A stretch of 36,310 bases of DNA. Origin: Actinobacteria bacterium RBG_16_68_21 (GTDB taxonomy: Bacteria; Actinomycetota; Acidimicrobiia; Spongiisociales; UBA11373). The translations under genes were made by a program, and so were the position numbers. The notes under the pieces were generated by a model. The model was not told the DNA's origin, ran no database searches, and was given only the letters and a program-made list of their open reading frames with translations. Positions 8,754-17,682 of this stretch are shown piece after piece. The DNA is taken from NCBI GenBank assembly GCA_001767695.1, contig MELR01000021.1:9400-45709 (forward strand), in the 5' to 3' direction. Numbering within the stretch: position 1 is the first letter of the stretch; each line of letters begins with the position of its first letter.

Positions 8754-9859
8754 CGCACCACGAAGGTGTGCTCGGGTGCCCAGGCCAGGGTGATCTGTTC
8801 CCCGGGAGAGAACCTCCGGCCGCCCGTGTTCTGCTGCACGGCCGCCATCGACGTCCCCAGCTCGGTATCGACGAGGTACTGCGTGCTCACGCCGATGAAC
8901 GAGACGTCGGCAATCGTTCCCATGAGGGTGTTGACCGCGGTGGTTTCGCCGGGCGAATGGACCCCCAACTTCTCGGGTCGGACGCCGATCTTCACCTGGG
9001 CCGCTCCGGCGGGAACCCGTTCAGGGATGACATGCACCCGCCGCGTGCCGATCGCGAGCTCCCCCCGGGCGAGATCGACGACCGCGGCCTCGACGAGGTT
9101 CGACGATCCCAGGAAGGAGGCCACAAAGGAAGACTGCGGATCCTCGTAGATCTCGTGCGGCGTGCCCAGCCGTTCGATGTGTCCGGCATTCATCACGGCG
9201 ATGGAGTCGGCCATGGTCATCGCCTCCTCCTGATCGTGGGTCACGTGGATGAAGGTGATGCCCACCTCGTTCTGGATGCGCTTGAGCTCGATTTGCATCT
9301 CCTTGCGCAGCTTGAGGTCGAGCGCTCCCAGCGGCTCGTCCAACAGGAGCACCTTGGGGTGGTTGATGAGCGCCCGGGCGAGTGCAATTCGCTGCTGCTG
9401 GCCGCCGGAGAGCTGGCCGGGACGCCGCCTCTCCATTCCGGTGAGTTGCACGAGTTCCAGGGTCTCTCCGACGCGTCGCTTGACGTCGGCGTCGCCGACC
9501 TTCTGCCGCCGGAGACCGAAGGCGACGTTCTCGAAGATCGACAGGTGCGGGAACAGCGCGTAGCTCTGGAACACGGTGTTGACCGGCCGGGCGTACGGCT
9601 TGCGCCCGGTGACATCCTCCCCGTGCAGGCGGATGGTTCCCTCGGTCGGTTCGTCGAAACCGCCGATCATCCGCAGCGTCGTGGTCTTCCCGCACCCCGA
9701 CGGGCCGAGCAAGGCGAAGAAGCGGTTCTCGTCGACCGTCAGGTCGAGGGAGTCGACCGCGACGACATCTCCGAAACGCTTGGTGACACCCCGCAACTCG
9801 ACGGCAAAGGGCTCGCCGGCAACGCCGGCGAGCCCTTTGCCCTTCTCCGGTGTCGTCAC
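8750..9859 (-). CDS. potA: spermidine/putrescine ABC transporter ATP-binding protein (PotA-like)
   Basis: Walker A GPSGCGKTTTLR, LSGGQQQRIALARAL signature, Walker B VLLLDEP, C-terminal TOBE-like region; GTG start at 9859 overlaps potD stop (GTGA). Confidence 0.93.
   Translation of the reverse strand: MTTPEKGKGLAGVAGEPFAVELRGVTKRFGDVVAVDSLDLTVDENRFFALLGPSGCGKTTTLRMIGGFDEPTEGTIRLHGEDVTGRKPYARPVNTVFQSYALFPHLSIFENVAFGLRRQKVGDADVKRRVGETLELVQLTGMERRRPGQLSGGQQQRIALARALINHPKVLLLDEPLGALDLKLRKEMQIELKRIQNEVGITFIHVTHDQEEAMTMADSIAVMNAGHIERLGTPHEIYEDPQSSFVASFLGSSNLVEAAVVDLARGELAIGTRRVHVIPERVPAGAAQVKIGVRPEKLGVHSPGETTAVNTLMGTIADVSFIGVSTQYLVDTELGTSMAAVQQNTGGRRFSPGEQITLAWAPEHTFVVR
9803..9841 (-). repeat. perfect inverted repeat inside the 5' coding region of potA
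   Basis: 18-bp arms ggcaaagggctcgccggc / gccggcgagccctttgcc separated by a 3-nt loop (aac on +). Confidence 0.9.
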
Positions 9860-11082
9860 GCCCCGATCGTCTCCGAGAACATCGCGTCGAACTGCTCGCG
9901 CTCGTCCGGCGGCAGCGCCCGGAAGATGTGTGTTTGAGCGAGGTCGGCCTCGGTCGGGAAGATCAACGGATCCTCCGCCAGGGCCGCCAGATCCTCGTCG
10001 CCGAGATCCTCCCCCATCTGGCGCATGGCCTCTTGCGCTCCCTTCACCGGGCAGATGTAGTTCACATACGACTCGATCTTGGCGGCGTGCTGCGGGTCGT
10101 ACACGTAGTTCATGAACGTCTCGGCGGCCGCCTTGTTCGCCGCTCCCTTGGGGATGAGCATGTTGTCCGACCACAGCATCAACCCCTCGCTGGGGACCAG
10201 GAAGCGCAGGTCCGGGTTGTCCGCCTGCAATTGGATGACATCGCCCGACCAGGCAAACGCCACCCAGACGTTGCCGTTGAGGAGATCCTCGCCGTAGTCG
10301 TTGCCGGTGAACCGCCGGATCTGCCCGTTGGCCACGTACTGGCGGATCTTGTCGTTCGCCGCCTGCGAGTCGGCGAGCGTCGCCGACGCCGGATCGAGCC
10401 CCATGCCCAGCATGACCAGACCGATCGTGTCGTTGGCCTCGCTGAGCATCGTCACCCTGCCGGAGAACGCCGGATCGAAGATGTCGTTGATCGAGGTCAA
10501 CTCCCGCCCGGTGTTGTTCGGGTCGTAGGCGATCGAGGTGAGGCCCGACTGCCAGGGCAGCGTGTAGTCGCGGGTCGGGTCGAACGAAGGGGACTTGAGA
10601 GCATCGACCAGGTTCGCCGAGTTGGGGACCAGGGACTTGTCGATCTTCTCCACCCACCCGAGGCGGATGAACCGGTCGGCCATCCAGTCGGTCAGAGCGG
10701 CGAGGTCCCGACCGATCACCTGACCGGCGGCGAGCTGTCCCTGGACCTTCCCGAACCACTCGACGTTGTCGTTGATCTCCTCGATGTAGTTCACGGAGAT
10801 GCCGGTCGCCGCCTTGAAATCATCGAGCGTCGAGGTCTCGAAGAACGAGTCGACTCCTCCGGGATCGATGTAGTACGGCCAGTTGGCGAAGGTGAACTCG
10901 GTGGTGAGGCCACCCCCACCCCCGGTGGTGGCGGTCGAGTCGTCGCCGCAGGCCGCCAGCAGGGGGCCCGCCCCGACGGCGGCGGCGGCGATCCCCATGT
11001 ACTTGAGGAATTGCCGCCGATCGACGCCCTCCATCTGCGACAGACGGGGCATGCCCGTCAGTTTCGTGCGCTCGTCACCCAT
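9856..11082 (-). CDS. potD: polyamine ABC transporter substrate-binding lipoprotein (PotD/PotF-like, Tat-type signal)
   Basis: VDRRQFLKYMGIAAAAVGAGPLLAACGDD (RR motif plus lipobox); FTFANWPYYIDP...FETSTLDDFKAATGISVNYIEEINDN; RBS GGGAGG upstream of ATG 11082. Confidence 0.9.
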   Translation of the reverse strand: MGDERTKLTGMPRLSQMEGVDRRQFLKYMGIAAAAVGAGPLLAACGDDSTATTGGGGGLTTEFTFANWPYYIDPGGVDSFFETSTLDDFKAATGISVNYIEEINDNVEWFGKVQGQLAAGQVIGRDLAALTDWMADRFIRLGWVEKIDKSLVPNSANLVDALKSPSFDPTRDYTLPWQSGLTSIAYDPNNTGRELTSINDIFDPAFSGRVTMLSEANDTIGLVMLGMGLDPASATLADSQAANDKIRQYVANGQIRRFTGNDYGEDLLNGNVWVAFAWSGDVIQLQADNPDLRFLVPSEGLMLWSDNMLIPKGAANKAAAETFMNYVYDPQHAAKIESYVNYICPVKGAQEAMRQMGEDLGDEDLAALAEDPLIFPTEADLAQTHIFRALPPDEREQFDAMFSETIGA

Positions 11083-11253
11083 CCTCGACCTCCCTTGCTC
11101 ATCTCCGAACTCGACCCGGGCGGCGCGGATGGTATCCGATGGATTCCTCCCCTGCTCAAAGCTTGACCACAACCTGCTTGCTGATCGTGTCTGCCACGGT
11201 CTGTTCGGTCATGTCCCTGCCGCTCCCGCCTGGTTGAAGTCGGTATACGTCGG

Positions 11254-11272
11254 AATGTACCCGGCTCGACCC
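11254..11272 (-). promoter_or_regulatory. motif copy A: GGGTCGAGCCGGGTACATT (minus strand), promoter/operator candidate upstream of potD
   Basis: 17/19 identical to the copy at 14392..14410; contains TACATT as a possible -10. Confidence 0.45.
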
Positions 11273-11490
11273 CGCTCGTGCCGGGTCACCGGGCGATCGG
11301 GGCGAACCTCACCTGGGATGAACACGGGCCTGGGGTTCGCGCATCGAGCGGAATCCGCCGGTCTCCCGGGTCAGACCGTCCCCCCTGGATACCGCAGCTC
11401 CGCCGTAGAGTGCACCAGGGCGGTGCGTCGCTGCCGACCGTCCCGCTCGACCTGGGAAACGTCAAGTGATCAGATACCGGACGACTCACG

Positions 11491-12897
11491 ATGGCGACTG
11501 ACAGCTGGGCAGCGCGTGCCTTGACCGATGCCAAACCGGCCGTGTTCTGGTCCGATCGCACCGACGCGCCGCAGCCGGCGGCGGCACTCGACCACGACAT
11601 CACCGCCGACCTCACGGTGATCGGCGGGGGATTCACCGGCTTGTGGACGGCCGTCCAAGCCCTCGAAGACCAACCCGGCCTCCGGGTCGTCGTACTCGAA
11701 GGCGAGCGCTGCGGATTCGGCGCCAGCTCGCGCAACGGTGGCTTCTGCGACGGCTCATTGACCCACGGACTGGAGAACGGGATCTCCCACTGGCCCGAGG
11801 AGATCGAGCTCCTCGTCCGGCTGGGACGCCAGAACCTGGATTCCATCGATGCCGGCATCGATCGCTACGCCATCTCCGCCGACTTCCGGCGGGCAGCAGA
11901 AGTCGGAGTCGCCACCGCTCCGTGGCATCTCGAGTCGCTGCCGGAGAGCGCCGCGGTCCATGAGAGGTTGGGCGACGACGTCGCGGTGCTCGATGCCGAG
12001 GCGATGCAGGCCCGGGTCCACTCCCCGACCTATCTGGGTGGCCTGCTGCGGCGCAACAACATGGCGCTCGTCGACCCGGCTCGCCTCTGCTGGGGATTGC
12101 GGAGTGCTGCAGAGTCGCTCGGCGCCGAGGTGTACGAACACTCCCCCGCCCTCCAGGTGACGCCCGACGGCGCAGAGCTGGAGGTGGTCACCCCCGGCGG
12201 CACGGTCCGGTCGCGGCGAGTGGTGCTGGCCACCAACGCCTACCCCGGCCCGGTCCGCGGGCCGCGCCGCTACGTCATCCCCGTCTACGACCACGTCCTC
12301 GTGACCGAGCCCTTGAGTTCCGACCAACTGGCCTCGATCGGATGGCGGGAGCGTGACGGCATCGGAGACGTGTCGAACCAGTTCCACTACTACCGCCTTA
12401 CCGAGGACGACCGCATCCTCTGGGGCGGCTACGACGCCACCTACCACTTCGGCAACGGACTCGGCCCCCGGTACGACCAGAGTGACGGCACCCACGGCAT
12501 GCTCTCCGAGCACTTCTTCGCCACGTTCCCCCAGCTCGAGGGCCTGCGGTTCACTCATCGCTGGGGAGGACCGATCGGCACCACCACCCGGTTCACCGCC
12601 ACCTGGGGTACCGCCCTCAAGGGGCGGCTCACCTGGGTGGCGGGGTACACCGGTCTCGGCGTCGCCGCCAGCAGGTTCGGTGCCCGGGTTGCGCTGGACA
12701 TGGCGTTCGGTCGGGCGACCGAGCGCACTGAATTGCAGATGGTGCGGAAGAAGCCGTTCCCGTTCCCCCCCGAGCCCCTGCGCTGGATGGCCGTTCGGCT
12801 CACCCGCAATGCCATCCAGCGATCCGACCGCCGCGGCGGCAAGCGCGGGCTGTGGCTCGGCTTGCTCGATCGCTTCGGCGTGGGGTTCGACTCGTGA
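11491..12897 (+). CDS. FAD-dependent oxidoreductase (PuuB/DadA-like)
   Basis: LTVIGGGFTGLWTAVQALEDQPGLRVVVLEGERCGFGASSRNGGFCDG; C-terminal RWGGPIGTTTRFTATWGTALKGRLTWVAGYTGLGVAASRFGAR. Confidence 0.87.
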   Translation: MATDSWAARALTDAKPAVFWSDRTDAPQPAAALDHDITADLTVIGGGFTGLWTAVQALEDQPGLRVVVLEGERCGFGASSRNGGFCDGSLTHGLENGISHWPEEIELLVRLGRQNLDSIDAGIDRYAISADFRRAAEVGVATAPWHLESLPESAAVHERLGDDVAVLDAEAMQARVHSPTYLGGLLRRNNMALVDPARLCWGLRSAAESLGAEVYEHSPALQVTPDGAELEVVTPGGTVRSRRVVLATNAYPGPVRGPRRYVIPVYDHVLVTEPLSSDQLASIGWRERDGIGDVSNQFHYYRLTEDDRILWGGYDATYHFGNGLGPRYDQSDGTHGMLSEHFFATFPQLEGLRFTHRWGGPIGTTTRFTATWGTALKGRLTWVAGYTGLGVAASRFGARVALDMAFGRATERTELQMVRKKPFPFPPEPLRWMAVRLTRNAIQRSDRRGGKRGLWLGLLDRFGVGFDS

Positions 12898-12918
12898 CCA
12901 TCCCACCGCGGCGGGTAC

Positions 12919-14346
12919 TCACCCCCCGTGGTTGATCATGATGTGCTTCACCTCGGTGTAGTGATCGAGCGAGTACGCCGACATGTCCTTGCCGTACCCG
13001 GAGTGCTTGAACCCGCCGTGGGGCATCTCCGAGACGATCGGAATGTGATCGTTGACCCACACGGTCCCAAACCGCAGCCCCTTGGTCATCCGCATGGCGC
13101 GTCCCACGTCCTGGGTCCACACCGACGCGGCGAGTCCGAAGTCGACATCGTTTGCCCAGGCGAGAGCCGTGGCCTCGTCCCCGGCGTTCTGGACGGTGAG
13201 CACCGGCCCGAACACCTCGCGCTGGATGATCTCTGACCTCTGGTCCGCCCCCGCGATCAGTGTCGGCTGGTAGTAGTAGCCGGCGCCGTCGATCCGATTG
13301 CCCCCGGTCACGACCTGGGCACCGTCGGCCGTCGAACGCTCGACAAACCCGGCAACACTGGCGAGGTGCTGCTTGGAGACGAGCGGTCCCATCTCGGTGT
13401 CGGGGTCATGGGGATCCCCCACGGCGATCTGACCGATCTGGTCGTCGAGGGCATCCACCAGGTCGTCATGAGCTCCGGAGGTGGCGACGACGCGACACGG
13501 TGCCGTGCAATCTTGACCGGAGTTGTAGAAGCTGGCCTCACGCAGCTTGGCAGCAACCGCGGCGACATCGGCGTCGTCGAACACCACCACCGGGGCCTTG
13601 CCTCCGAGTTCCAGGTGACACCGCTTGAGGCTCTCGGAAGCGGTGCGGGCGACCGCCCTCCCCGCCTCGACGCTGCCGGTGATGGAGATCATCGCGATCC
13701 CGGGGTGCGCCGACAGTGCCTCGCCGACCACCGAGCCCGAGCCGCACACCACGTTGAGCACTCCGGTGGGGAGCACTCCATCGAGCAACTGGGCGAGCCG
13801 GAGGGCGGTGAGCGGCGTCAGCCCGGAGGGCTTGAGCACCACCGTGTTGCCGGTGGCCAGCGCCGGGCCCAGCTTCCACGTCGCCATGTTCAGCGGGTAG
13901 TTCCACGGGGCGACGGCGGCGATCACGCCCAACGGATCCCGGCGGACGTAGGAGGTGGCGCCCGGCCAGTACTCGGCGGCGCCCTTGCCTTCGATATGGC
14001 GGGCGGCCCCGGCGAAGAACCGCCAGTTGTCGATCGTGAGATCGAACTCGAATTCGATGATCGAGACCGGCTTGCCGACGTTGTCCATCTCGAGACGCCG
14101 CAGCTCGTCCTGGTTCGCCTCGATCACGTCGGCGACCTTGAAGAGGACTTCGGATCGCTGGCGCGGCGTCTTATCGGCCCACGCCGGAAAGGCCGCAGCG
14201 GCGGCGCTCACTGCGGCGTCTACGTCTGCGGCCGTGCTCACCGGCACGGTGGCCATGGATTCGCCGGTAGCCGGGTTGATCACGCCGGTGGTGGAACCGT
14301 CAGACGACGGCCGCCACGAGCCTCCGATGTAGTTGAGCAGTTCCAT
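12919..14346 (-). CDS. aldehyde dehydrogenase, probable aminobutyraldehyde dehydrogenase (PatD/PuuC-like)
   Basis: ALDH family: [64 protein letters not shown] catalytic Cys, [30 protein letters not shown]. Confidence 0.88.
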   Translation of the reverse strand: MELLNYIGGSWRPSSDGSTTGVINPATGESMATVPVSTAADVDAAVSAAAAAFPAWADKTPRQRSEVLFKVADVIEANQDELRRLEMDNVGKPVSIIEFEFDLTIDNWRFFAGAARHIEGKGAAEYWPGATSYVRRDPLGVIAAVAPWNYPLNMATWKLGPALATGNTVVLKPSGLTPLTALRLAQLLDGVLPTGVLNVVCGSGSVVGEALSAHPGIAMISITGSVEAGRAVARTASESLKRCHLELGGKAPVVVFDDADVAAVAAKLREASFYNSGQDCTAPCRVVATSGAHDDLVDALDDQIGQIAVGDPHDPDTEMGPLVSKQHLASVAGFVERSTADGAQVVTGGNRIDGAGYYYQPTLIAGADQRSEIIQREVFGPVLTVQNAGDEATALAWANDVDFGLAASVWTQDVGRAMRMTKGLRFGTVWVNDHIPIVSEMPHGGFKHSGYGKDMSAYSLDHYTEVKHIMINHGG

Positions 14347-14391
14347 GCGAGCCCTTTCTCACGATGCCGATGTGATGTCGACAGCCTGGGA

Positions 14392-14410
14392 AATGTACCC
14401 GGCGCGTCCC
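14392..14410 (-). promoter_or_regulatory. motif copy B: GGGACGCGCCGGGTACATT (minus strand), promoter/operator candidate upstream of the aldehyde dehydrogenase
   Basis: 17/19 identical to 11254..11272; ends 46 nt upstream of the ATG at 14346. Confidence 0.5.
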
Positions 14411-14416
14411 GGGCCG

Positions 14417-15799
14417 TCAGGCGATCGGCTCGAACCTTGCCTGGAAGAAGCGGAGGTGGTCGGGCTCGTACGTGAAGCGGAGGCCGCGGATCTGCTCCCG
14501 GGTCTCGTACACGGCGCCGATCGACTCGGCGACGACGTCCATGTGCGATTGGGTGTAGACCCGACGGGGGATCGCCAGTCGGACCAGCTCGAGTCGCGGC
14601 CGATGATGGTCGCCGGTCACCGGATCGCGCCCGGCGCTCACGATCCCCCGCTCCATGCCGCGCACGCCTGAGTCGACATAAACCGCCGCAGTAAGTGCTT
14701 GCGCGGGAAACTCGTCGCGGGGGAGGTGCGCGAGCACCTTGGCGGCGTCGATGAACACCCCGTGGCCGCCGACCGGCCGGATTATCGGGACGCCCGCCTT
14801 GTGGATGAGATCGCCCAGGTATTCCACCTGCCCGACCCGGGCCCGGACGTGATCGTCGCCGTCCACCATCTCCCGGATCCCCCGGGCCAGCGCCTCCATG
14901 TCCCGGCCCGACATGCCCCCATAGGTGTGCAGGCCCTCGAATGCCACCAGGAGGGACCGCGCCTCACGGGCGATCTCGGGGTCGCGGACCGCGAGGAACC
15001 CGCCGATGTTCACCAGGTTGTCCTTCTTCGAGGACACGGTGGCGCCATCGGAGAAGCTGCAGATCCGCCGCACCAGGTCCGCCACCGACCAGTCCTCGTA
15101 TCCCGCCTCGCGTTGCTTGATGAACCAGGCGTTCTCCAGCGCCCGGGTGGCGTCGAGCATCACCAGGATCCCGTGGCGGCGGCACAGGTCGTAGGTGGCT
15201 TCGAGGTTGGCCAGCGACATCGGCTGTCCCCCGGCCATGTTGACGTTGGTCTCCACGCTCACGTAGGGGATCCGCTCGGCGCCGACCTCGTCGATGACCG
15301 CCTGCAGCTTGGCGAGATCGACGTTCCCCTTGAAGGGATGGAGCGCCTCGGTGTCGTGAGCTTCATCCACGATCACGTCGACGAAGCGCCCCCCGGCGTG
15401 TTCCTGGTGGAACCGGGTCGTCGTGAAATACATGTTCCCGGGAATCACATCTCCCGGCGTGATCAGAACCTGGCTGAGGATGTGCTCGGCCCCGCGGCCC
15501 TGATGGGTGGGGATGGTCTCCGGGTAGCCGTACACATCGGCGACGGCTTCACAGAGGTGGCGGAAGGAGCGGCTTCCGGCGTAGGCCTCGTCGCCCTCCA
15601 TGAGGCCGGCCCATTGGTGGTCCGACATCGCGGAGGTACCCGAGTCGGTGAGCAGATCGATGTACACGTCATCGGACTGGAGGAGGAACGTGTTGTATCC
15701 CGCGGCGACGATCGCCTTCTCCCTTTGCTCGCGGGTGGTGATCGGAAGCGGTTCGACCATCTTGATCCGCCACGGCTCTGCCCAACTGCGCCTGGTCAC
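14417..15799 (-). CDS. tpl: beta-eliminating lyase, probable tyrosine phenol-lyase
   Basis: GYNTFLLQSDDVYIDLLTDSGTSAMSDHQWAGLMEGDEAYAGS, IPTHQGRGAEHILSQ, MYFTTTRFHQE; GVRGMERGIVSAG keeps the Arg characteristic of TPL rather than tryptophanase; C-terminal IRGLRFTYEPDHLRFFQARF. Confidence 0.82.
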   Translation of the reverse strand: MTRRSWAEPWRIKMVEPLPITTREQREKAIVAAGYNTFLLQSDDVYIDLLTDSGTSAMSDHQWAGLMEGDEAYAGSRSFRHLCEAVADVYGYPETIPTHQGRGAEHILSQVLITPGDVIPGNMYFTTTRFHQEHAGGRFVDVIVDEAHDTEALHPFKGNVDLAKLQAVIDEVGAERIPYVSVETNVNMAGGQPMSLANLEATYDLCRRHGILVMLDATRALENAWFIKQREAGYEDWSVADLVRRICSFSDGATVSSKKDNLVNIGGFLAVRDPEIAREARSLLVAFEGLHTYGGMSGRDMEALARGIREMVDGDDHVRARVGQVEYLGDLIHKAGVPIIRPVGGHGVFIDAAKVLAHLPRDEFPAQALTAAVYVDSGVRGMERGIVSAGRDPVTGDHHRPRLELVRLAIPRRVYTQSHMDVVAESIGAVYETREQIRGLRFTYEPDHLRFFQARFEPIA

Positions 15800-15919
15800 C
15801 GCCCCGCCTCCTCTGTGAATCGACGATCAGAGTGTGGTCGCCCTGCCGCCCCGGGTTTAGGGCCGGGAGTCCCAACGGGACCGGGGCGGTCCGAATCGCC
15901 CCTGGTCACGCCTGCGCAA

Positions 15920-17227
15920 TCATCCGGGAACGGTCACCATGCGGCAGCCGATCGGGACCGGGGCGCCTCCCCCGTCGTTGCGCGCCGTGGCACACACCTG
16001 GTGCGTTCCCGGAGTCATCTCGGCAAGCAGCATCCGACGGAATGACGGCCGTGCCAGGTGAGCGGCATTCCCGGGTGTGGCCGGCACGATTCCCCCGAAG
16101 GAGACGCCGTCGACGGTCACCCGTACCAGGGTCGAGGACCACCAGGCGTCGGGATCGGCCGCCCACCCGTCGACCACCAGGAATCCGTAGCGGGACCAGG
16201 CCCCGGTCAACGCCCCGGCCGGCGCCGCGGCGTGCAGCGCGATCGCCTGGGGATCTCCCGGTCGGGCACACGTTCGTGGCGTCTCGGCGATCACCGAGTA
16301 GACCACACATGAGGCGTACTCCGTCCACGATGTCATGCCGCCCCAGGAACGCCCGTCGAAGGCGGCGACGGCGATCACATAGGAAGGGCCGTCGGGCACG
16401 GTGATGATGCCCGCGCCGGTGCTGACCCCGCGTCCCTCGAGGATGATGATCTCCCCCGGGCCATCGGGAGTGTCGGGGAGCTGCCACTCTCGTCCGAGGG
16501 GGAGCCACCCCGACTTGTACGCCGCCGACGCCGCCACCTCCGCCGGGAGCCGGGACACGATCCGGTTGGCGTCGCCACCCGCCTTGAGCCCGGTGGTCCA
16601 CTCGATGAACGTCGCTCGCTCCGGCGAGTCGAGCACCAACCCGTCGGCGACCAACCGCCAGAACGTGACCAGATCGTCGGTGGTCGTCAGATTCCTCCCT
16701 CTCATCGGACCGGGGTACGTCGACGATCTTCTGACGTGCTCGCGCGGGTAGTTCCACTCGTAGAAGTCGGTGTCGTTCATACCCAGGCCACGAATGAAGG
16801 AGTTGATCGCGTCCAGCCCCCCCGCCAAGTCGATGGCGGTCCCGGCGGCGATGTCGTCCGAGTAGTAGATCGCGTCGTGCTCGATAGGAGCCACCGCAGC
16901 GACACCCAACTGATCGATCGCACTCAGGATCCACACCGCCTTGACCGCAGAGGCCGGACCGAACAGCTCGTCACCCCGCCATGAGGCGGTCTCCCCGGTG
17001 TCGAGGCGGGTGACGGTGATCGCCAGCACCGCCTCCGGGTAGGCGTCGAACGACGGCGCCAGCGCCCCGAGCCGGTCCAAAGTCTGCTGGATGGTGCCAT
17101 CGCCCGCCGCTGCAGGCAGCGTCACCACCAGCGAAGTGGTCACGGCGAGAGCGACCGCCCAGGCCAGCCGACGGAAGGATGAGGGCACCTCGCGACGATA
17201 GGGCCGCCGAAGCCGATATCCGGGCAT
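15920..17227 (-). CDS. secreted class A beta-lactamase-like serine hydrolase with C-terminal extension
   Basis: Signal peptide LAWAVALAVTTSLVVTLPAAAG; SxxK (SAVK), SDN-like YSDD, GLDAINSFIRGLGMNDT, NLTTTDDLVTFWRL, KSGW in place of KTG; start codon uncertain (ATG 17227 chosen). Confidence 0.65.
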   Translation of the reverse strand: MPGYRLRRPYRREVPSSFRRLAWAVALAVTTSLVVTLPAAAGDGTIQQTLDRLGALAPSFDAYPEAVLAITVTRLDTGETASWRGDELFGPASAVKAVWILSAIDQLGVAAVAPIEHDAIYYSDDIAAGTAIDLAGGLDAINSFIRGLGMNDTDFYEWNYPREHVRRSSTYPGPMRGRNLTTTDDLVTFWRLVADGLVLDSPERATFIEWTTGLKAGGDANRIVSRLPAEVAASAAYKSGWLPLGREWQLPDTPDGPGEIIILEGRGVSTGAGIITVPDGPSYVIAVAAFDGRSWGGMTSWTEYASCVVYSVIAETPRTCARPGDPQAIALHAAAPAGALTGAWSRYGFLVVDGWAADPDAWWSSTLVRVTVDGVSFGGIVPATPGNAAHLARPSFRRMLLAEMTPGTHQVCATARNDGGGAPVPIGCRMVTVPG

Positions 17228-17248
17228 CCACCACTGGCTGCCCCAACA

Positions 17249-17280
17249 GCGAGAGCCCGGCTGGGAAGGCGGGCTCTCGC
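17249..17280. repeat. perfect inverted repeat (hairpin) upstream of the beta-lactamase-like gene
   Basis: 11-bp arms gcgagagcccg / cgggctctcgc, 10-nt loop gctgggaagg; no U-tract on either side. Confidence 0.7.
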
Positions 17281-17682
17281 GGCAACAGGGAGGAAATCGA
17301 GGCGGTGGCGTCATCTCATAGGCGGGGGCTCCCGGGTTGGTGTCTCGTGCTGATCACACCATCGCGCCCCCGGATGAGAGCCGGCAGAGCGGACCCTGAG
17401 AGGGGGATGTGATCCGCGGTGAGACGCGCCGCGGCCTTCGCCTACCCGCCCTCCGACCTGGGGCCCCTCCGGTGGGTCTAACTGGACAGAACGCGCCATC
17501 GGCTCGGCTCGGCCCGTGGTCATCTCACTCTCGGCGAAGCCCGGCCCGTCGCTCGTTGGCTGACCTAACACGATCGCAGCCGATTGAGCCGCGCGCCAAC
17601 CCCTCGGGCGGAGTGCTGCTACGGCAGATCCTTTGGTCGGCAGCGTATCCTGATCCGACTCGCTCACTAGGGGGATCCTCAG

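Noticed and set aside
8714-9937. 407-aa plus-strand ORF opposite potA
   Set aside because: Shadow ORF antisense to a canonical ABC ATPase.
9850-11166. 438-aa plus-strand ORF mirroring potD almost exactly
   Set aside because: Length mirrors the sense gene because of high-GC codon periodicity; no motifs or RBS.
14417-15799. Annotation as tryptophanase (tnaA)
   Set aside because: Arg in GVRGMERG and the LRFFQARF C-terminus fit tyrosine phenol-lyase better, although some stretches are tryptophanase-like.
17352-17414. Inverted repeat GATCACA ... TGTGATC across about 50 nt
   Set aside because: Only 7-bp arms with long spacing; expected by chance at this scale.
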